Assembly: GCA_032209605.1 (NCBI GenBank)
Contig: JASFXZ010000014.1
Location: 18,805,231-18,869,230, forward strand
From: Mactromeris polynyma
Lineage: Eukaryota > Mollusca > Bivalvia > Venerida > Mactridae
Length of the DNA: 64,000 nucleotides
Direction of reading: 5' to 3'
Positions within the stretch are counted from its first letter, which is position 1, and every line of letters starts with the position of its first letter. The notes beneath the pieces are model-generated. The model did not search any database. It was not told the origin of the DNA and worked only from the letters and a program-made list of their open reading frames with translations. The translations under genes were made by a program, and so were the position numbers. Positions 24,491 through 38,050 of this stretch are shown here, piece after piece.

Positions 24491-25029
24491 TAGATTGATT
24501 AATAATAACCTGCAGTGCTTTGATTGTGCTCTGTTGCTAATATAAATCTAGTTTCTTACTGGAATCACCTGCGCCTTAAATGTCTGACTATGGTTTATGC
24601 AAGTCAGTATAATTTAGTCCATGATAATGTGTTTGTAGCCATCAATTTTTTATGAGCCAGAAATGAAGGAAGTAGATAATGTGTCGATAATTCTCTCTTT
24701 CTGCCATAATGCCCTTTACAACCCTCTGTCTAACATTGCTGGTGATATATTGTATTGTCCCAGCAGGGTTCCTGGTGTAACCATATGTCTGCAGAAAATG
24801 ATTGATCTGTGTAGTTAATCATATCTTAGTGGGAGCTAATTTTTGTTGAGGTTCAATTCAGTAGAGTTTGGTGTGCAGTATGTCACACAGAATGATGACA
24901 GAGAGTCTGGAACACTTTCCTGGTCTCTGTGTTGATGCTGTTTTGATGCTGCCTGGAGGGAGAGCATAATATATAGTCACCACTTTGTCCCTGCTGTCCC
25001 TCCTACCACTGTTTCATCAAACACGTACA

Positions 25030-25330
25030 TGTTTGGAGAACCCAAAAAGTACTTAAGGGATTTTAATGAAACTTTGACTGTACATGAATATCAATGAGAA
25101 GAAGTTCTGAGAATGGCTGTACCTTGTGTCATTTCAGATTTATCTCTCCTTTTACATATTCAATTTAGTATAATTAATTAACACTTGTTTGGAGAATAAC
25201 TCAAATAGTGCGGCAGGGACTTTAATGAAACTTTGACTGTAGATAGATATCAATGAGAAGAAGTTCTGAGCACAAGAATCATGCCTCAATTTTGAGACTT
25301 TGCAGAATTATCTCCCCCTATAGGTTTTAC
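25030..25330 (+). repeat. Tandem duplication (~157-bp period) of repeat-derived sequence
   Basis: 'gttctgag' blocks preceded by 'ttttaatgaaactttgactgta' and 'atatcaatgagaagaag' occur at about 25055-25110 and 25210-25268. Confidence 0.75.
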
Positions 25331-26164
25331 AACAGATATAAGATATATTGTGTTTCTTTCGACCTAATGGCACTTAACATGTGATTTATATGACCAAACA
25401 GTAATAACGTGAATTTCTTAAGTAGGTGACATATGTTAAAATAACTAGGTCTCTTTGTGCAGTCATATAAAAAAAATTGTTTATAATACAGAATTCATAA
25501 TATTACCTAATCTAGATGAAACCTATTCAGAATATTTGTCTTTGTCAAGTCTAGTTCAAGTTTTAATCTGCAAAAGGCGAGGTCAAAAAAAGTGGGTAAC
25601 TAGGTCAATGTATAACATTTTTAGAATGCATGTTCATAAGCACCAGTTACAGTTTAAAAGTTGATATTACTAGGTTAAACAGAAACTAGGTTATTAGGTC
25701 AAATCATAGAAAATCTTCTGAATACGCTAGAGGCCATGTTTGAAACCTGGTTGCAATGTCTCCTTTATGACATATAGGTCAAGTAATATGTACTTTGACA
25801 ATTCATAGAAAAACTAAAAGAAACATTCTAAAGGTGACACGTTCTACCTGGTCTACTATTACGAAAGTTGGTGAGAATAAGTATTTTTCATTTTAATGAC
25901 CATCCATGTCCCAGATGAGCTGTGTTACAGAATCATCATGGTCCTCTGGTTGTTTGAGTATCAACTTTGTGGTGTTAATGCTGAGTTCATAGAATCTTTA
26001 AGGTGGTGAAATAGCCATGTGTTTTGACAAGTTTATCAATATATAGAGGATATTGAATGAGTATTGTATAAGTATTGAATTTATTGAACGGGTTGAATAA
26101 AATAATATGAAGCAAGCCTCTGGCAGCGTATAGATTTCAGTTTGGTTTTTCCGCTCATTTACAT

Positions 26165-26250
26165 ATCATATGCACACTGTGCGATATGATATTTATGCAC
26201 ACTGTGCCATATGATATTTATGCACACTGTGCCATATGATATTTATGGCA
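26165..26250 (+). repeat. 28-bp tandem repeat, 3 copies
   Basis: Unit atgcacactgtgccatatgatattt; the first copy has gcg for gcc. Confidence 0.9.
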
Positions 26251-26269
26251 TCGTAGAAACATATGCACG

Positions 26270-27290
26270 GGTATGTGATAAACACATTTATGGATTAACT
26301 CTGTACACTATATAGTAAATTTGTATGTGAAGAATGATTTTGAAGATATTTTACATTCCTGTAAATGCACACAAAATTCTGTTAAGTATTTTTTTTCTTC
26401 CATTATAATTCACAAGGCATAATAATTTTCCTGGAGGTAAAAAGCAGATTTTCACTCCTTAATTAGCACATATTTGAAAATAATGTTGCAAATTATCACG
26501 TCTTCAAATGGTAATGTTTTGTTTTCAAATTTTGTGTCCTTGTTCTAAGACATAAGTGGCAATTATATGAATTTTAAATTGCTTGAGAATTATATCCCTT
26601 GTCCCTGGAGGCTTCAAGCAATTGCATTGTTGTGGAGATAATGTTTAAGCATTGGTAAAGGGTTACAGTCTCATGAGCGTGCAACTTCAATCCTTTGGTA
26701 TTTAAGACTATAAAGGAATTCCTTACCTCCAAATGACAAAGAAAGTTTACAAATATCAAGTTTTTAGAATGGAAATCAATGTGTCGAATTACTTATAATA
26801 TCTGTTATAGTTATGATTGCTTTTGTCTTTCCTTAGTTTTCATGGGATTATTCCCCTTTTTCTTTAGTTTTTAAAATCTGACTAAAAGTAACTCTGAATT
26901 TTTTGATATATTGTTATATTCAGATCTGTCTCAGGATTGAAAATATATTTCATAGAACTCATCTGTGAGTATTTGGTGACTCTCCTGATATTGGAGACAA
27001 GCAAAACACAACATGTGATGCATTAAATCATGTGTAACAGAATATTCTGCTGTATTGGTTGATTTTAGACGTCCATCATTTAATGCATTATCTAATAAAC
27101 AGTCTGAAGGGAAGTCTGTTAAAGCATTAGGTTTTGAAATTGATGTCTCCAGTTCAATCCCCTGAGGCTGAATCATTATCTTATGTGAAATTGAATTACC
27201 AAGTTTCAACAAAGTTTGTGGAACAATTGACTGCAGGACAAAAGCCAGCTACCAGACTGCATGGCATATGAACTAATGACTTCGAGAACA
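26270..27290. other. Intergenic stretch without recognised features
   Basis: A 93-codon minus frame at 26931-27212 has no recognisable domain. No repeats seen. Confidence 0.5.
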
Positions 27291-27309
27291 GTTGAGGTTC
27301 ATGCCTGTT

Positions 27310-29850
27310 TAGATCAATTGATAAAGTGCTGGTTAGCTCAGCAGATAGTGTTCAGGCTTTACTTCAGGAAAGCTCAGTTGGTAGACCTAGACCTGGTTAT
27401 CACTATTGGTAGAGAGGACACTCAATAGGTAAAGACTCTGGTAGCACACCTGGTTGGCTCAGTTGGTAGATAAAGACCTGGTTATCACTATTGGTAGAGA
27501 GGACATCTGGTTAGCTCAATAGGTAGAGACTCAGCTAACACACCTGATTGGCTCATTTGGTAGAGAGCATATTTGGATGGCTCAGTTTAGTTCAGTTGGT
27601 AGAGAGTATACCTGGTTGGCTCAGTTGGTAGAGAGTATACCTAGTTGGCTCAGTTGGTAGAGAGGACACCAGGTTGGCTCAGATGGTAGAGAGTACACCT
27701 GGTTGGCTCAGATGGTAGAGAGTACACCAGGTTGGCTCAGTTGGTAGAGAGTACACCAGGTTGGCTCAGTTGGTAGAGAGTACACCAGGTTGGCTCAGAT
27801 GGTAGAGAGTACACCAGGTTGGCTCAGTTGGTAGAGAGTACACCAGGTTGGCTCAGATGGTAGAGAGTACACCAGGTTGGCTCAGTTGGTAGAGAGTACA
27901 CCTGGTTGGCTCAGATGGTAGAGAGTACACCAGGTTGGCTCAGTTGGTAGAGAGTACACCAGGTTGGCTCAGTTGGTAGAGAGTACACCAGGTTGGCTCA
28001 GATGGTAGAGAGTACACCAGGTTGGCTCAGTTGGTAGAGAGTACACCAGGTTGGCTCAGATGGTAGAGAGTACACCAGGTTGGCTCAGTTGGTAGAGAGT
28101 ACACCAGGTTGGCTCAGTTGGTAGAGAGTACACCAGGTTGGCTCAGTTGGTAGAGAGCACACCTGGTTGGCTCAGTTGGTAGAGAGTATACCTAGTTGGC
28201 TCAGTTGGTAGAGAGTACACCAGGTTGGCTCAGTTGGTAGAGAGTACACCAGGTTGGCTCAGTTGGTAGAGAGTACACCAGGTTGGCTCAGTTGGTAGAG
28301 AGTACACCAGGTTGGCTCAGATGGTAGAGAGTACACCAGGTTGGCTCAGTTGGTAGAGAGTACACCAGGTTGGCTCAGATGGTAGAGAGTACACCAGGTT
28401 GGCTCAGTTGGTAGAAGGTACACCAGGTTGGCTCAGTGGGTAGAGAGTACACCAGGTTGGCTCAGTTGGTAGAGAGCACACCTGGTTGGCTCAGTTGGTA
28501 GAGAGTATACCTAGTTGGCTCAGTTGGTAGAGAGTACACCTGGTTGGCTCAGATGGTAGAGAGTACACCAGGTTGGCTCAGTTGGTAGAGAGTACACCAG
28601 GTTGGCTCAGTTGGTAGAGAGTACACCAGGTTGGCTCAGATGGTAGAGAGTACACCAAGTTGGCTCAGTTGGTAGAGAGTACACCAGGTTGGCTCAGATG
28701 GTAGAGAGTACACCAGGTTGGCTCAGTTGGTAGAGAGTACACCAGGTTGGCTCAGTTGGTAGAGAGTACACCAGGTTGGCTCAGTTGGTAGAGAGCACAC
28801 CTGGTTGGCTCAGTTGGTAGAGAGTATACCTAGTTGGTTTAGTTGGTAGAGAGTACACCAGGTTGGCTCAGTTGGTAGAGAGTACACCAGGTTGGCTCAG
28901 TTGGTAGAGAGTACACCAGGTTGGCTCAGTTGGTAGAGAGCACACCTGGTTGGCTCAGTTGGTAGAGAGTATACCTAGTTGGCTCAGTTGGTAGAGAGTA
29001 CACCTGGTTGGCTCAGATGGTAGAGGGTACACCTGGTTGGCTCAGTTGGTAGAGAGTATACCTAGTTGGCTCAGTTGGTAGAGAGTACACCAGGTTGGCT
29101 CAGTTAGTAGAGAGTACACCAGGTTGGCTCAGATGGTAGAGAGTACACCTGGTTGGCTCAGTTGGTAGAGAGAACACCTGGTTGGCTCAGTTGGTAGAGA
29201 GTACACCAGGTTGGCTCAGTTGGTAGAGAGTACACCTGGTTGGCTCAGATGGTAGAGAGTACACCTGGTTGGCTCAGTTGGTAGAGAGTATACCTAGTTG
29301 GCTCAGTTGGTAGAGAGCACACCTGGTTGGCTCAGTTGGTAGAGAGTATACCTAGTTGGCTCAGTTGGTAGAGAGTATACCTAGTTGGCTCAGTTGGTAG
29401 AGAGTACACCAGGTTGGCTCAGTTGGTAGAGAGTACACCTGGTTGGCTCAGTTGGTAGAGAGTACAACAGGTTGGCTCAGATGGTAGAGAGTACACCTGG
29501 TTGGCTCAGTTGGTAGAGAGTATACCTAGTTGGCTCAGTTGGTAGAGAGTACACCTGGTTGGCTCAGATGGTAGAGAGTACACCTGGTTGGCTCAGTTGG
29601 TAGAGAGTGTACCTGGTTGGCTCAGATGGTAGAGAGTACACCAGGTTGGCTCAGTTGGTAGAGAGTACACCAGGTTGGCTCAGTTGGTAGAGAGTATACC
29701 TGGTTGGCTCAGATGGTAGAGAGTACACCTGGTTGGCTCAGTTTGTAGAGAGCACACCAGGTTGGCTCAGTTGGTAAAAAGCACACCTGGTTGGATCAGG
29801 TGGTAGAGAGCACACCTGGTTGGTTTAGTAACTATGGCAGAGTGTATGAC
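27310..29850 (+). repeat. 29-bp satellite carrying a tRNA A-box in each unit (~77+ units)
   Basis: Unit ggttggctcagttggtagag followed by agtacacca. TGGCTCAGTTGG fits the internal pol III A-box consensus TRGCNNAGYNGG, and 'GGTAGAG' continues as in real tRNA D arms. Units fall into three spacer types (tacacca, tacacct, tatacctag), and about a third carry cagATgg instead of cagTTgg. The edges (27310-27590 and 29760-29960) decay gradually and include longer tRNA-like phrases, suggesting growth from a SINE head. No B box recurs in the units. Confidence 0.95.
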
Positions 29851-29969
29851 TGGTAAGCCAACCAGATTAGCACTGTTGGTTAACGGCACACAATGGTTAG
29901 ATCAGTTGGCAGAGTGCAATTGGTTCTTTGTTCTGTTGGAGTGGGTCTCACTTAAGCTTACCAATCTGG

Positions 29970-31235
29970 GATTGATAATTTGAAGTATATAAGGCACACA
30001 TTCTCTGTGATGATTGTTTCTGACATGTTTCTGGGTATTCATTAGCTAACATAAAGGCAATTACTGGGGTTGACAACATCAGCACCATTGTATCAGACCA
30101 ATAAGGTACTCCACTGTATGTTGTTAATTATGAATTGAAACCCGGTTATATTGTCTCCTTGTTGATGCAGGCAAGATAAGCATGTTGGACCGTCTAATGA
30201 AGACATAAACATTTACACTGAGACACATTCTTGATTGAATTTTGTTTAATGCATACTGTTACCTTACCTTGTGAATGCAGTATATTGCATAAATATGGAT
30301 GCATGATATTAGTGTATTACATTGCATATGTTGTCACAATTATGCTATTATGAACTGGGTTATTTACAAACTAAACTAAAACTATTTTTTATGGCATCAT
30401 CTTTTTTATTGATAGGACAAAACTTCCTTCAGTACTCAGGTTTTGTACCTGACCTTCTGTTACAATCAGTATGACTTTTATCACTCTAACGTCTACACTG
30501 TGGGGTACGAGTGCCAGTCCTAGGAGGGATCTACCTTGATGCCTAGCATTTCATGCAGATTTCATGTAAGAACATTTCACAGTTTTGCTATTTTCCTTCC
30601 CCTTTATTACACTATCCACAATAGCTACGTGTTAATTTGGTGTAAGCCTGTGGGATTGACTACCAACTGGGTGTGTTTTTTGCTATTGATAAATACCAAT
30701 ATATTTACAACAATACATGAAGATTTATCAACTTTGTAAGGTTCTACAAATACTTGTTACATATGTGTATTTTTAACACTATTTTTCCTGCTTCATGAGG
30801 TATCAAAAATTCATACATGTGAACCTTTCCAGAATGCAAAGCGGGAGATTGCACCCCGAAAAGCGGGAGCGTAAATTTCTTGTGCAAACAAGGCGCCACC
30901 TATCGTGGAAAACATAACCAACCGGGGAAATCAGTTTTCGTATAATTCACAATGTTCAAACAGAAAATTTCATTTCACCTCAGAATCTAGCTAGTTTTTC
31001 ATATCACTTTAATCATGGACTGGTAGCTTGACATTATCAAAGCACTGAAAGTTCTGTCAGTTTGGTGTGTTACAATGGATAAAATCGTAAATTGTAAATG
31101 TTTTCATGTAGCGGGATTAATCAGTGCATTGAGTTAATGTAATATTAAAATGTTACTAAATGATGTTATTTTAGACAGGTTACACGTATTGCAACACAAA
31201 CAAGTGATATTATGTAGCAATGTTTATAAAAGTGT
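29970..31235. other. Intergenic stretch, mostly featureless
   Basis: Apart from the repeat fragment at 30838-30875, nothing assignable. The short frame at 30536-30739 is unsupported. Confidence 0.5.
30838..30875 (+). repeat. Second copy of the cccgaaaagcgggag repeat fragment
   Basis: Matches the minus strand of about 700-725. Too short to classify. Confidence 0.5.
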
Positions 31236-31240
31236 TACTC

Positions 31241-31460
31241 CATCCAGTTAGCTCAGCTGGTAAAGTGCTGGACTCTGTTAACGAGTAGGTTCGTATTTGA
31301 TTTCCAGTCAGGGCAGGTCCTGTCCTACCATGATATTTAGCTATGGTCATTTTTCATCCTCCTCTTATTCATATGGAGAAGTTGTCAGTTGCATGCAGAA
31401 GAACAAGTTGGTACTGATTGATAATTAATTCCAGGTAAACTGGTAAGGTAAACTTAAATA
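31241..31460 (+). repeat. tRNA-headed SINE, better preserved copy
   Basis: The head ccagttagctcagctggtaaagtgctgg has a clear A box (TTAGCTCAGCTGG) and the downstream 'ggttcgtatttgatttcc' a decayed B box. The tail 'gttgtcagttgcatgcagaagaacaagttggtactgattgataatt' recurs at 20455-20490. Confidence 0.6.
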
Positions 31461-31464
31461 CATT

Positions 31465-33500
31465 GAAAAATGAGATAAAGCCCAATAAAACGAAAGTTTA
31501 CATGTACTAAATTATATTTTTTTGTCTTTCTTTATTGTGACAGAAAGTAATAATTCCACATTTATATAAATGTGGTAAAATGACTGTGAACTTTATTTAA
31601 TAACTTGACTGACTCTCATATAAATAATGTAAATTCCTTGAAGGAAGATAAATCTGTGATAAAGGCTCCATGCATATAGATCCATATTTTTATCCAGTTA
31701 AGTCGCAAAAAGTGCAACATATATTTGTATCTGAAAAGAATATGCTCATTGGTTTATGGTTACCAGTAGTTTCTGTTTCATCTTTGAAAAAATACTAAGA
31801 ATTAAGATGTTGTTTACAAAATACGTCTTGTTTGACCTTGTGGCGATTTCCGTAAATTGCCGATGTACTGCCTCCGTGAGCAATATAAATATTGATCTGA
31901 GCAAAAGCATTTAAATGACGTCAAATGCAACAACAACAACAACTAGTCATATTTAAAACTGCCATCAATTATCAATTTATGAGCACCTGTCTGATGCAAT
32001 CAAGAAAATCAGAAGATAGCAAATGTAAACAAAACATGAGAAACTAGGTCAAACTAACCGGTTGACAAGATAAGAAATTACCAGTTTTTGCTTCAAACTT
32101 CAAATCTTTTGAAAAGTAATGGGACAAACAAGTTCAAGGGCCCTGTACATAGATATGGGAATATTCTGGATTATAATGCAGTATTTCGAAATTAATTGTA
32201 TTTACGACCTTTATTGGGGCTTTAACTGCTGATTATATCAAGATTTTATTGTTTTTTTGCGTAAATCTCCTATTATATGTGGAATTTTGTGTTTAATGGT
32301 GGAACAAAATCAAATTTAAGATATTTTAGTTAAGCTATTATTCTGTCTATTTTCTTTTCTGTGGAATTAAAATTGGAACATTGGAACTGTTCCTGCTTGC
32401 TTGAGGGTAAACCCTAGTGAAATTATTGGATACAAGACTACATTAGTTTGGCATCAGTTTTAAGACAAGTTTTGAATACTTTGCCAAGTGTAATATTGGG
32501 AATTAGGTGGTGTTAGGTACCAGTATATGGTGAATGTATTGTTTGTTGGTATAACATCACTGTAGATGCTCAAACATGTTTGGAATGGAATCTTATCATA
32601 ATTGTGTTCTATGTAGATATGGGGACATTTCTTACAAACTTTCATCTACAAGGTTTGTTACTTATATTCATTTCTGTGATTTTATTTTATTTTCTTGGTC
32701 CAAAACGTTTTAGAATTAACATTATACTGGAAGGTTTGTTGAAAAATGATACGGAATATTATATTTTAATTGTTTGGCCAAAGAAAAGAAAAGTGTTTGT
32801 TTACTGTCTCCCTACTCACTCGCCAAAAATGCTGCGGTTCTCAAAGTTTTATTAGCTCATGGTAGTAATTATTTTGTTAGCCTTCACGGGGTACCACGAC
32901 CAAATGGTTGAATGGTTACCATGTACATTAAGCATTTTTTTTAAAGAAAACTATAATGCTTATTATATGTAACCTACCTACCTAACATCAAAACATCAGG
33001 TTGGGAGACGGCCAACAATGACTTTTTTACAATCACAACTGATTTACACTTTAAAGATCTTCAAACAAATAGTGTGAATGTTTGAAATCTTGCTTATACA
33101 GCATAACGTTTCCAGAGTAACGCATGTTGGAAGACGGCAGATTGTGCCGTTGTTGAGAGGTTGTTGCTCTACATAGGTTATATATTGGCTGTTTATTTTT
33201 TTAAGACAGAAAAAACTATACCGTGGATGGGGAGAGTAGTAATGACATCACTCACTAAACGTCCCCTCCAAAGAGATTGCACTTATACTACTATACTATT
33301 GCTTTATATAGATTTGGTAACATCACTTGATTTATAATCCTTAGTGAACATATAACATGTGGTATATAAATCTGAACCATCTGTCAGTGATAGCATTGAT
33401 CAGTCAATTATAACAGTATATTCTTTTGTTTCTATTTGATGATTATACATTAAGCCATCTCACATTATAATACAGCAGTAATGGTTTAATGTGATATGCA
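31465..33500. other. Intergenic stretch without recognised features
   Basis: AT-rich; frames of 60-91 codons without domains. Confidence 0.5.
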
Positions 33501-33506
33501 ATATAC

Positions 33507-33669
33507 TACAGTTAAACCTCACCTAAAGACCAACTCGATAATAAAACCACCTCAATATTAAGAACTTAATTTTCAAGTTCATTTGTACTGTTTTGCTCTT
33601 TATTCAACCTCAATACTAAGACCACCTCAATTAGAAGCCCAGTTTTCTTATTATCAAGGTTTTACTGTA
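33507..33669. mobile_element. Mariner-like palindromic MITE, copy 3
   Basis: tacagttaaacctcac ... aaggttttactgta, the same family as 19038-19224, bounded by TA. Confidence 0.8.
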
Positions 33670-33674
33670 TATAA

Positions 33675-34965
33675 TATTAGAGGACATTAACTACTTGATT
33701 TTGCTTAAACATCTTTTTTATGTAAGTCACATACATTTTATGATATTGTGCTTTAACTCGATTTATTTAATAGCCGGATTTGTTATGTGTATGTAGAGTA
33801 TGCTTATACTGTATAATGAGATAGGAGAGAAATAGTTAAGTATATTGGCCAATACATTGTTTAAACTTTTACAGTTGTTTTGTTTGAGCTTGATACAACA
33901 TGTAAACAATATATGTCTACTGTATATGAATCACTAGGGGCGGATATCACTGACGTACCCATGTATACATTGTCACCATTTTTCATTTGAAGCACAAAAA
34001 GGCCTGGCATAGTACAAAGGCCTACATTGATACAAATAATAATAACCCTGTATTTATATGTTGTTGTATCCGGGTACTTTTTTATGGGCTTATAAAATTA
34101 CCAGGATATGATCATAAAACAGTGAGTGAAGATTTAAAAAATGAATACTTAATTTCGAATGCATACACATTTTATATCACTAAATTTTCACTGTTTTGGT
34201 TGAATGACTCAAATCAGATAAATTTACAGTCAGTCCAATTTATATGTTGTTGTACTGGTTATACACTTGTTGATTGTCAATCATGGCGCAGAATACAGCC
34301 AGGTATTTAAGGTCAAATATTTATCAGTGTTAACTATTTTACTGATATTTTTACTCTAGTTTAAACATTATTAATGTTATCATAGTTCATGCGTTCATTC
34401 CGTGAATGAGACTTCACTTGAAGTCAAATAAATAAATGTTTACTTAATAAAAATGAATGAAAACAAGTTTCACCTATAGAGTGTATACCATACATACTGT
34501 GTAGTCTTGTTTAAAGGTGTAGATTTCATTTAAATTTGGTAATATATTGAATGGATCTACTTAAATACTGTGCAAATTGTGTTAAATAGGGTTTATACAA
34601 TGTGTATGATGGAATTCAAATCAAGACAACTGACTGGATACAGTGTATAGATTTAAGTTTAAACTATGTCCTAGATACTGTCCTATTGCAAATACCCTGT
34701 CATTACTCCTTTGTCAAAGATAATGTTCAAGAGGATATTAAATTAGTGTGTGGTATTTTATGCGACCTTGTGGGTTTAAACTATGGTTGTGTTTCAAACT
34801 TTATGACGGGATTATTGAATAATTTGTTTATAATGACAGAGTTTCTGGAGTTATAGTGATGTGAATATAATTTAATTGTGTGATTGGAGTTATGCTTGTC
34901 ATGTACAAATATAATGTAATTTACATGATGTATGATACTAAATAATGTATGCAAATTGTAGACCA
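33675..34965. other. Intergenic stretch; two unsupported open frames
   Basis: Frames at 33987-34310 (107 codons) and 34602-34856 (84 codons) are the longest here outside repeats, but have no recognisable domain, promoter or splice context. I do not call them genes. Confidence 0.45.
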
Positions 34966-34974
34966 TGTTTTTGC

Positions 34975-35530
34975 GATATAGATATCAGTTATATATAGTG
35001 TTGTAGATATAGTGGTGGACCATGTTGTTGTGATATAGATATCAGCTGTAGTGTTGTAGATATGGTGGTTGACCATGTTGTTGTGATATAGATATCAGTT
35101 GTAGTGTTGTAGATATGGTGGTTGACCATGTTGTTGTGATATAGATATCAGTTGTAGTGTTGTAGATATGGTGGTTGACCATGTTGTTGTGATATAGATA
35201 TCAGTTGTAGTGTTGTAGATATGGTGGTGGACCATGTTGTTGTGATATAGATATCAGTTGTAGTGTTGTAGATACAGTGGTGGACCATGTTGTTGTGATA
35301 TAGATATCAGTTGTAGTGTTGTAGATACGGTGGTGGAGCATGTTGTTGTGATATAGATATCAGTTGTAGTGTTGTAGATACGGTGGTTGACCATGTTGTT
35401 GTGATATATATATCAGCTGTAGTGTTGTAGATACGGTGGTTGACCATGTTGTTGTGATATATATATCAGTTGTAGTGTTGTAGATATGGTGGTTGACCAT
35501 GTTGTTGTGATATATATAGATATCAGTTAT
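34975..35530 (+). repeat. 53-bp minisatellite, ~10 copies
   Basis: Unit accatgttgttgtgatatag followed by atatcagttgtagtgttgta and gatatggtggttg. Each unit contains the short palindrome gatatagatatc, and the last copies have it as gatatatatatc. Confidence 0.93.
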
Positions 35531-36150
35531 TATTTATATTAGTGATGTAGATATGGTATTTTATATGAATGATGGATCTTTATCAAATCTGTATAAAAAA
35601 AGCTTATTATTTACAATGACCTTGAAAGTAATACATGGCATGTAAGATCTGGCTGGTATTTCTGTACCATGGTCCCATATTGTACAATGATAAAAAGCCA
35701 ATTTTCGTTGTTTGTTTTTGTGTCTTGGAAGTCTTCGAGGCTCATATTTAAATTGGGGTGTTTTCTTAACAAAATTCAAACTTGGTTGTGCTTGTTACCT
35801 ATAAATTGGCTCTAGTCCGATTTCAAGCTACAAAATGTTTCCTAACTTATAACACAGTTTATCGTACCATATACTATACATGTTTGCCAGCTTAAAATGT
35901 TGTGTTTGTGTAGAAGATCTTATCCAGACCTAAAATATATAATATTATGTTGACAGTAAATGTAGTTGACACCCTTAGAAATCTCTTGATTTTGTAAATC
36001 CCATTTTTATGAATTGAATTTAACTACTTTTTATTGGATTGGTAAAATCCTCTTATTTCACACATTCTATTGGCCTGGTATTAATATAAGTCAGACACAG
36101 ATTACATTTCATTTGTTAAAGGAGGAAACTTCTTGTATGTGGTGACAACT

Positions 36151-36233
36151 ATATCGAGGTTCAATGCAAGACTATTGTAACAATTATATATTTATTTAGA
36201 ATTTGCGATAGTCTTGCACTGCAACCTTGGTAT
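36151..36233. mobile_element. Foldback hairpin family H, copy 1 (most diverged)
   Basis: 'atcgaggttcaatgcaagactatt ... gatagtcttgcactgcaacctt': two arms of about 30 bp around an AT loop. Confidence 0.7.
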
Positions 36234-36239
36234 GTATAC

Positions 36240-38040
36240 TATGAGATTATTTTGACCTGTCTATTTTATTTAAAATTTGGTTATTCCATTTTTTGTAAAC
36301 ATGTAATCCGCGATATTCATTTAGAAGTTTAGCAGTTTTGTCATTTCTTAAAACATAAATTCTGGAAGGATTCTTGTGCAGCCACTTGAAGGTGTGATAG
36401 ACAAAATGGATGCCTGATGTAGTACCACATTGTCAATGGGCACACATATATTATTTAACATAACAAATATACCTATATAATGAAAAAGAACTTGTCATTT
36501 AAAAAAAAAAGAATGATCTATGAATTATCTCTATATCACTTGGGAGTTCAGTTTCAGATCTCATTTAATAATATTACGGTAAACTATGGCGCTTTCTCAA
36601 CAACATACAAATAGTGTTCAGTGATTGTAACGGTTTTATTTATAATTAATCCAAACACTCTATCTTGGATGTTTGTTGACATGCAATTAACATTTATATT
36701 TTGGTTATGGATTAAAAGCAGGTACCTATGATGACGTTGTCCTGTGAACGCATTAAGCATCCCGCACAATATACATGGAAAAATGGAAATGACAAATATA
36801 ATAGAAAATCAAATTGAAAGAAAGATCAGGTTATCCAGTTTGGTTTATAATCATTACCTATTAATGGTTTTAATTGTGTAATAAAATCGCTGACCTAGAA
36901 ATTGAATTATAACAATACACTGAATTCTCTTTCAAATGAGAACATTATCCCTCTCAGTAAACAATATAATCTTTGGTCATGATAGTATCAATATGGTCAT
37001 TGTTCAGGTTAGATACAGTGTCTAAATATTGACCTACTGATTTGACATTAAAAAATCTGTCTCCAGTCATTAAGAGAGATCCATGACATATTAATGATCT
37101 CATTCATCAGATATCAGTACGGATCTCACAGTATGACTCTGTCTGGTACAGCATCATGATGACATGTGTCTGACAGTGAAGACATTAAAGGGCAATACCA
37201 GAACTATACTTAACACCATTAAAAACAAAACTATTTCACTAAGCCTTCATTTTGTTCTCAGTGTTGGACGCATTTATTGTAATAAATGTGTAAATCATTC
37301 ATCAAAAAGAAATCGAAACTATGGCCCTTGTATTCTTATTTCTTAATTGATTTAAAGTCATTTCATTTCCAGCAATTTATGGAAATTTAGGTTAACACAA
37401 TAATACTAGTGAAGGAGAAATGTTGTATGGATGGAACCGTGAGGAGTAATTGTTCAGATAAAACAGAACTGGGCCCGTATTACAGAAGCATCTTGAGTGA
37501 ATCGTAAATATTTTCACTAAAGTTCAAAACTTCAAATTGATTTAATTCCAAAGCCACATTACAACTGTTCGGCTTTTTAATGATTTGACAACAACATATT
37601 AATACTACATGTATATTCATTTATCACTCTTGATTTGACCATATAATAGTCTGTATGTTAAATAAACCAGTTTAGGAAAATGAATTTTAAGGATAAGGAT
37701 AAGATTTCACTTAAGATGCTTCTGTAATATTGCCCCATGTGTGAATATTATACTTCCTTAATATGGAAATTCAAGTACAAACTTTGAGTTAAGAACGATT
37801 ATATTATTACCTTGTAAATTATTTGGTAACCTGAGTCCTAACCATATTTGGACAGAATGTGCAATCTAATAAAATGTTGGTTACAGCCATGTTGTATATT
37901 GGGCCAGACTGGCTTGATTTATCCAGAGTTATGTGCCCTTGATGCTTTGTTATGTCACATCTCAATTTTTCACCTGTGTTGATTATATTTTGAATTTGTT
38001 GTGACAAAGTGATTGTTGTCGCAATGTTTTTGTGTTTGGT
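36240..38040. other. Intergenic stretch without recognised features
   Basis: No domain-bearing frames or clear repeats before the 51-bp repeat at 38051. Confidence 0.5.
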
Positions 38041-38050
38041 CAGATTTGTT

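Noticed and set aside
27590..29830. CRISPR array or tRNA gene cluster
   Set aside because: Units are contiguous 29-mers without unique spacers, in eukaryotic DNA, and contain only the A-box portion of a tRNA with no acceptor stem or B box.
31241..31315. Functional tRNA gene
   Set aside because: The A box is good but the B box and acceptor stem are decayed, and the SINE tail follows directly.
33987..34856. Two possible genes (107 and 84 codons)
   Set aside because: No recognisable domain, no splice or promoter context, and lengths expected by chance in AT-rich sequence of this size.
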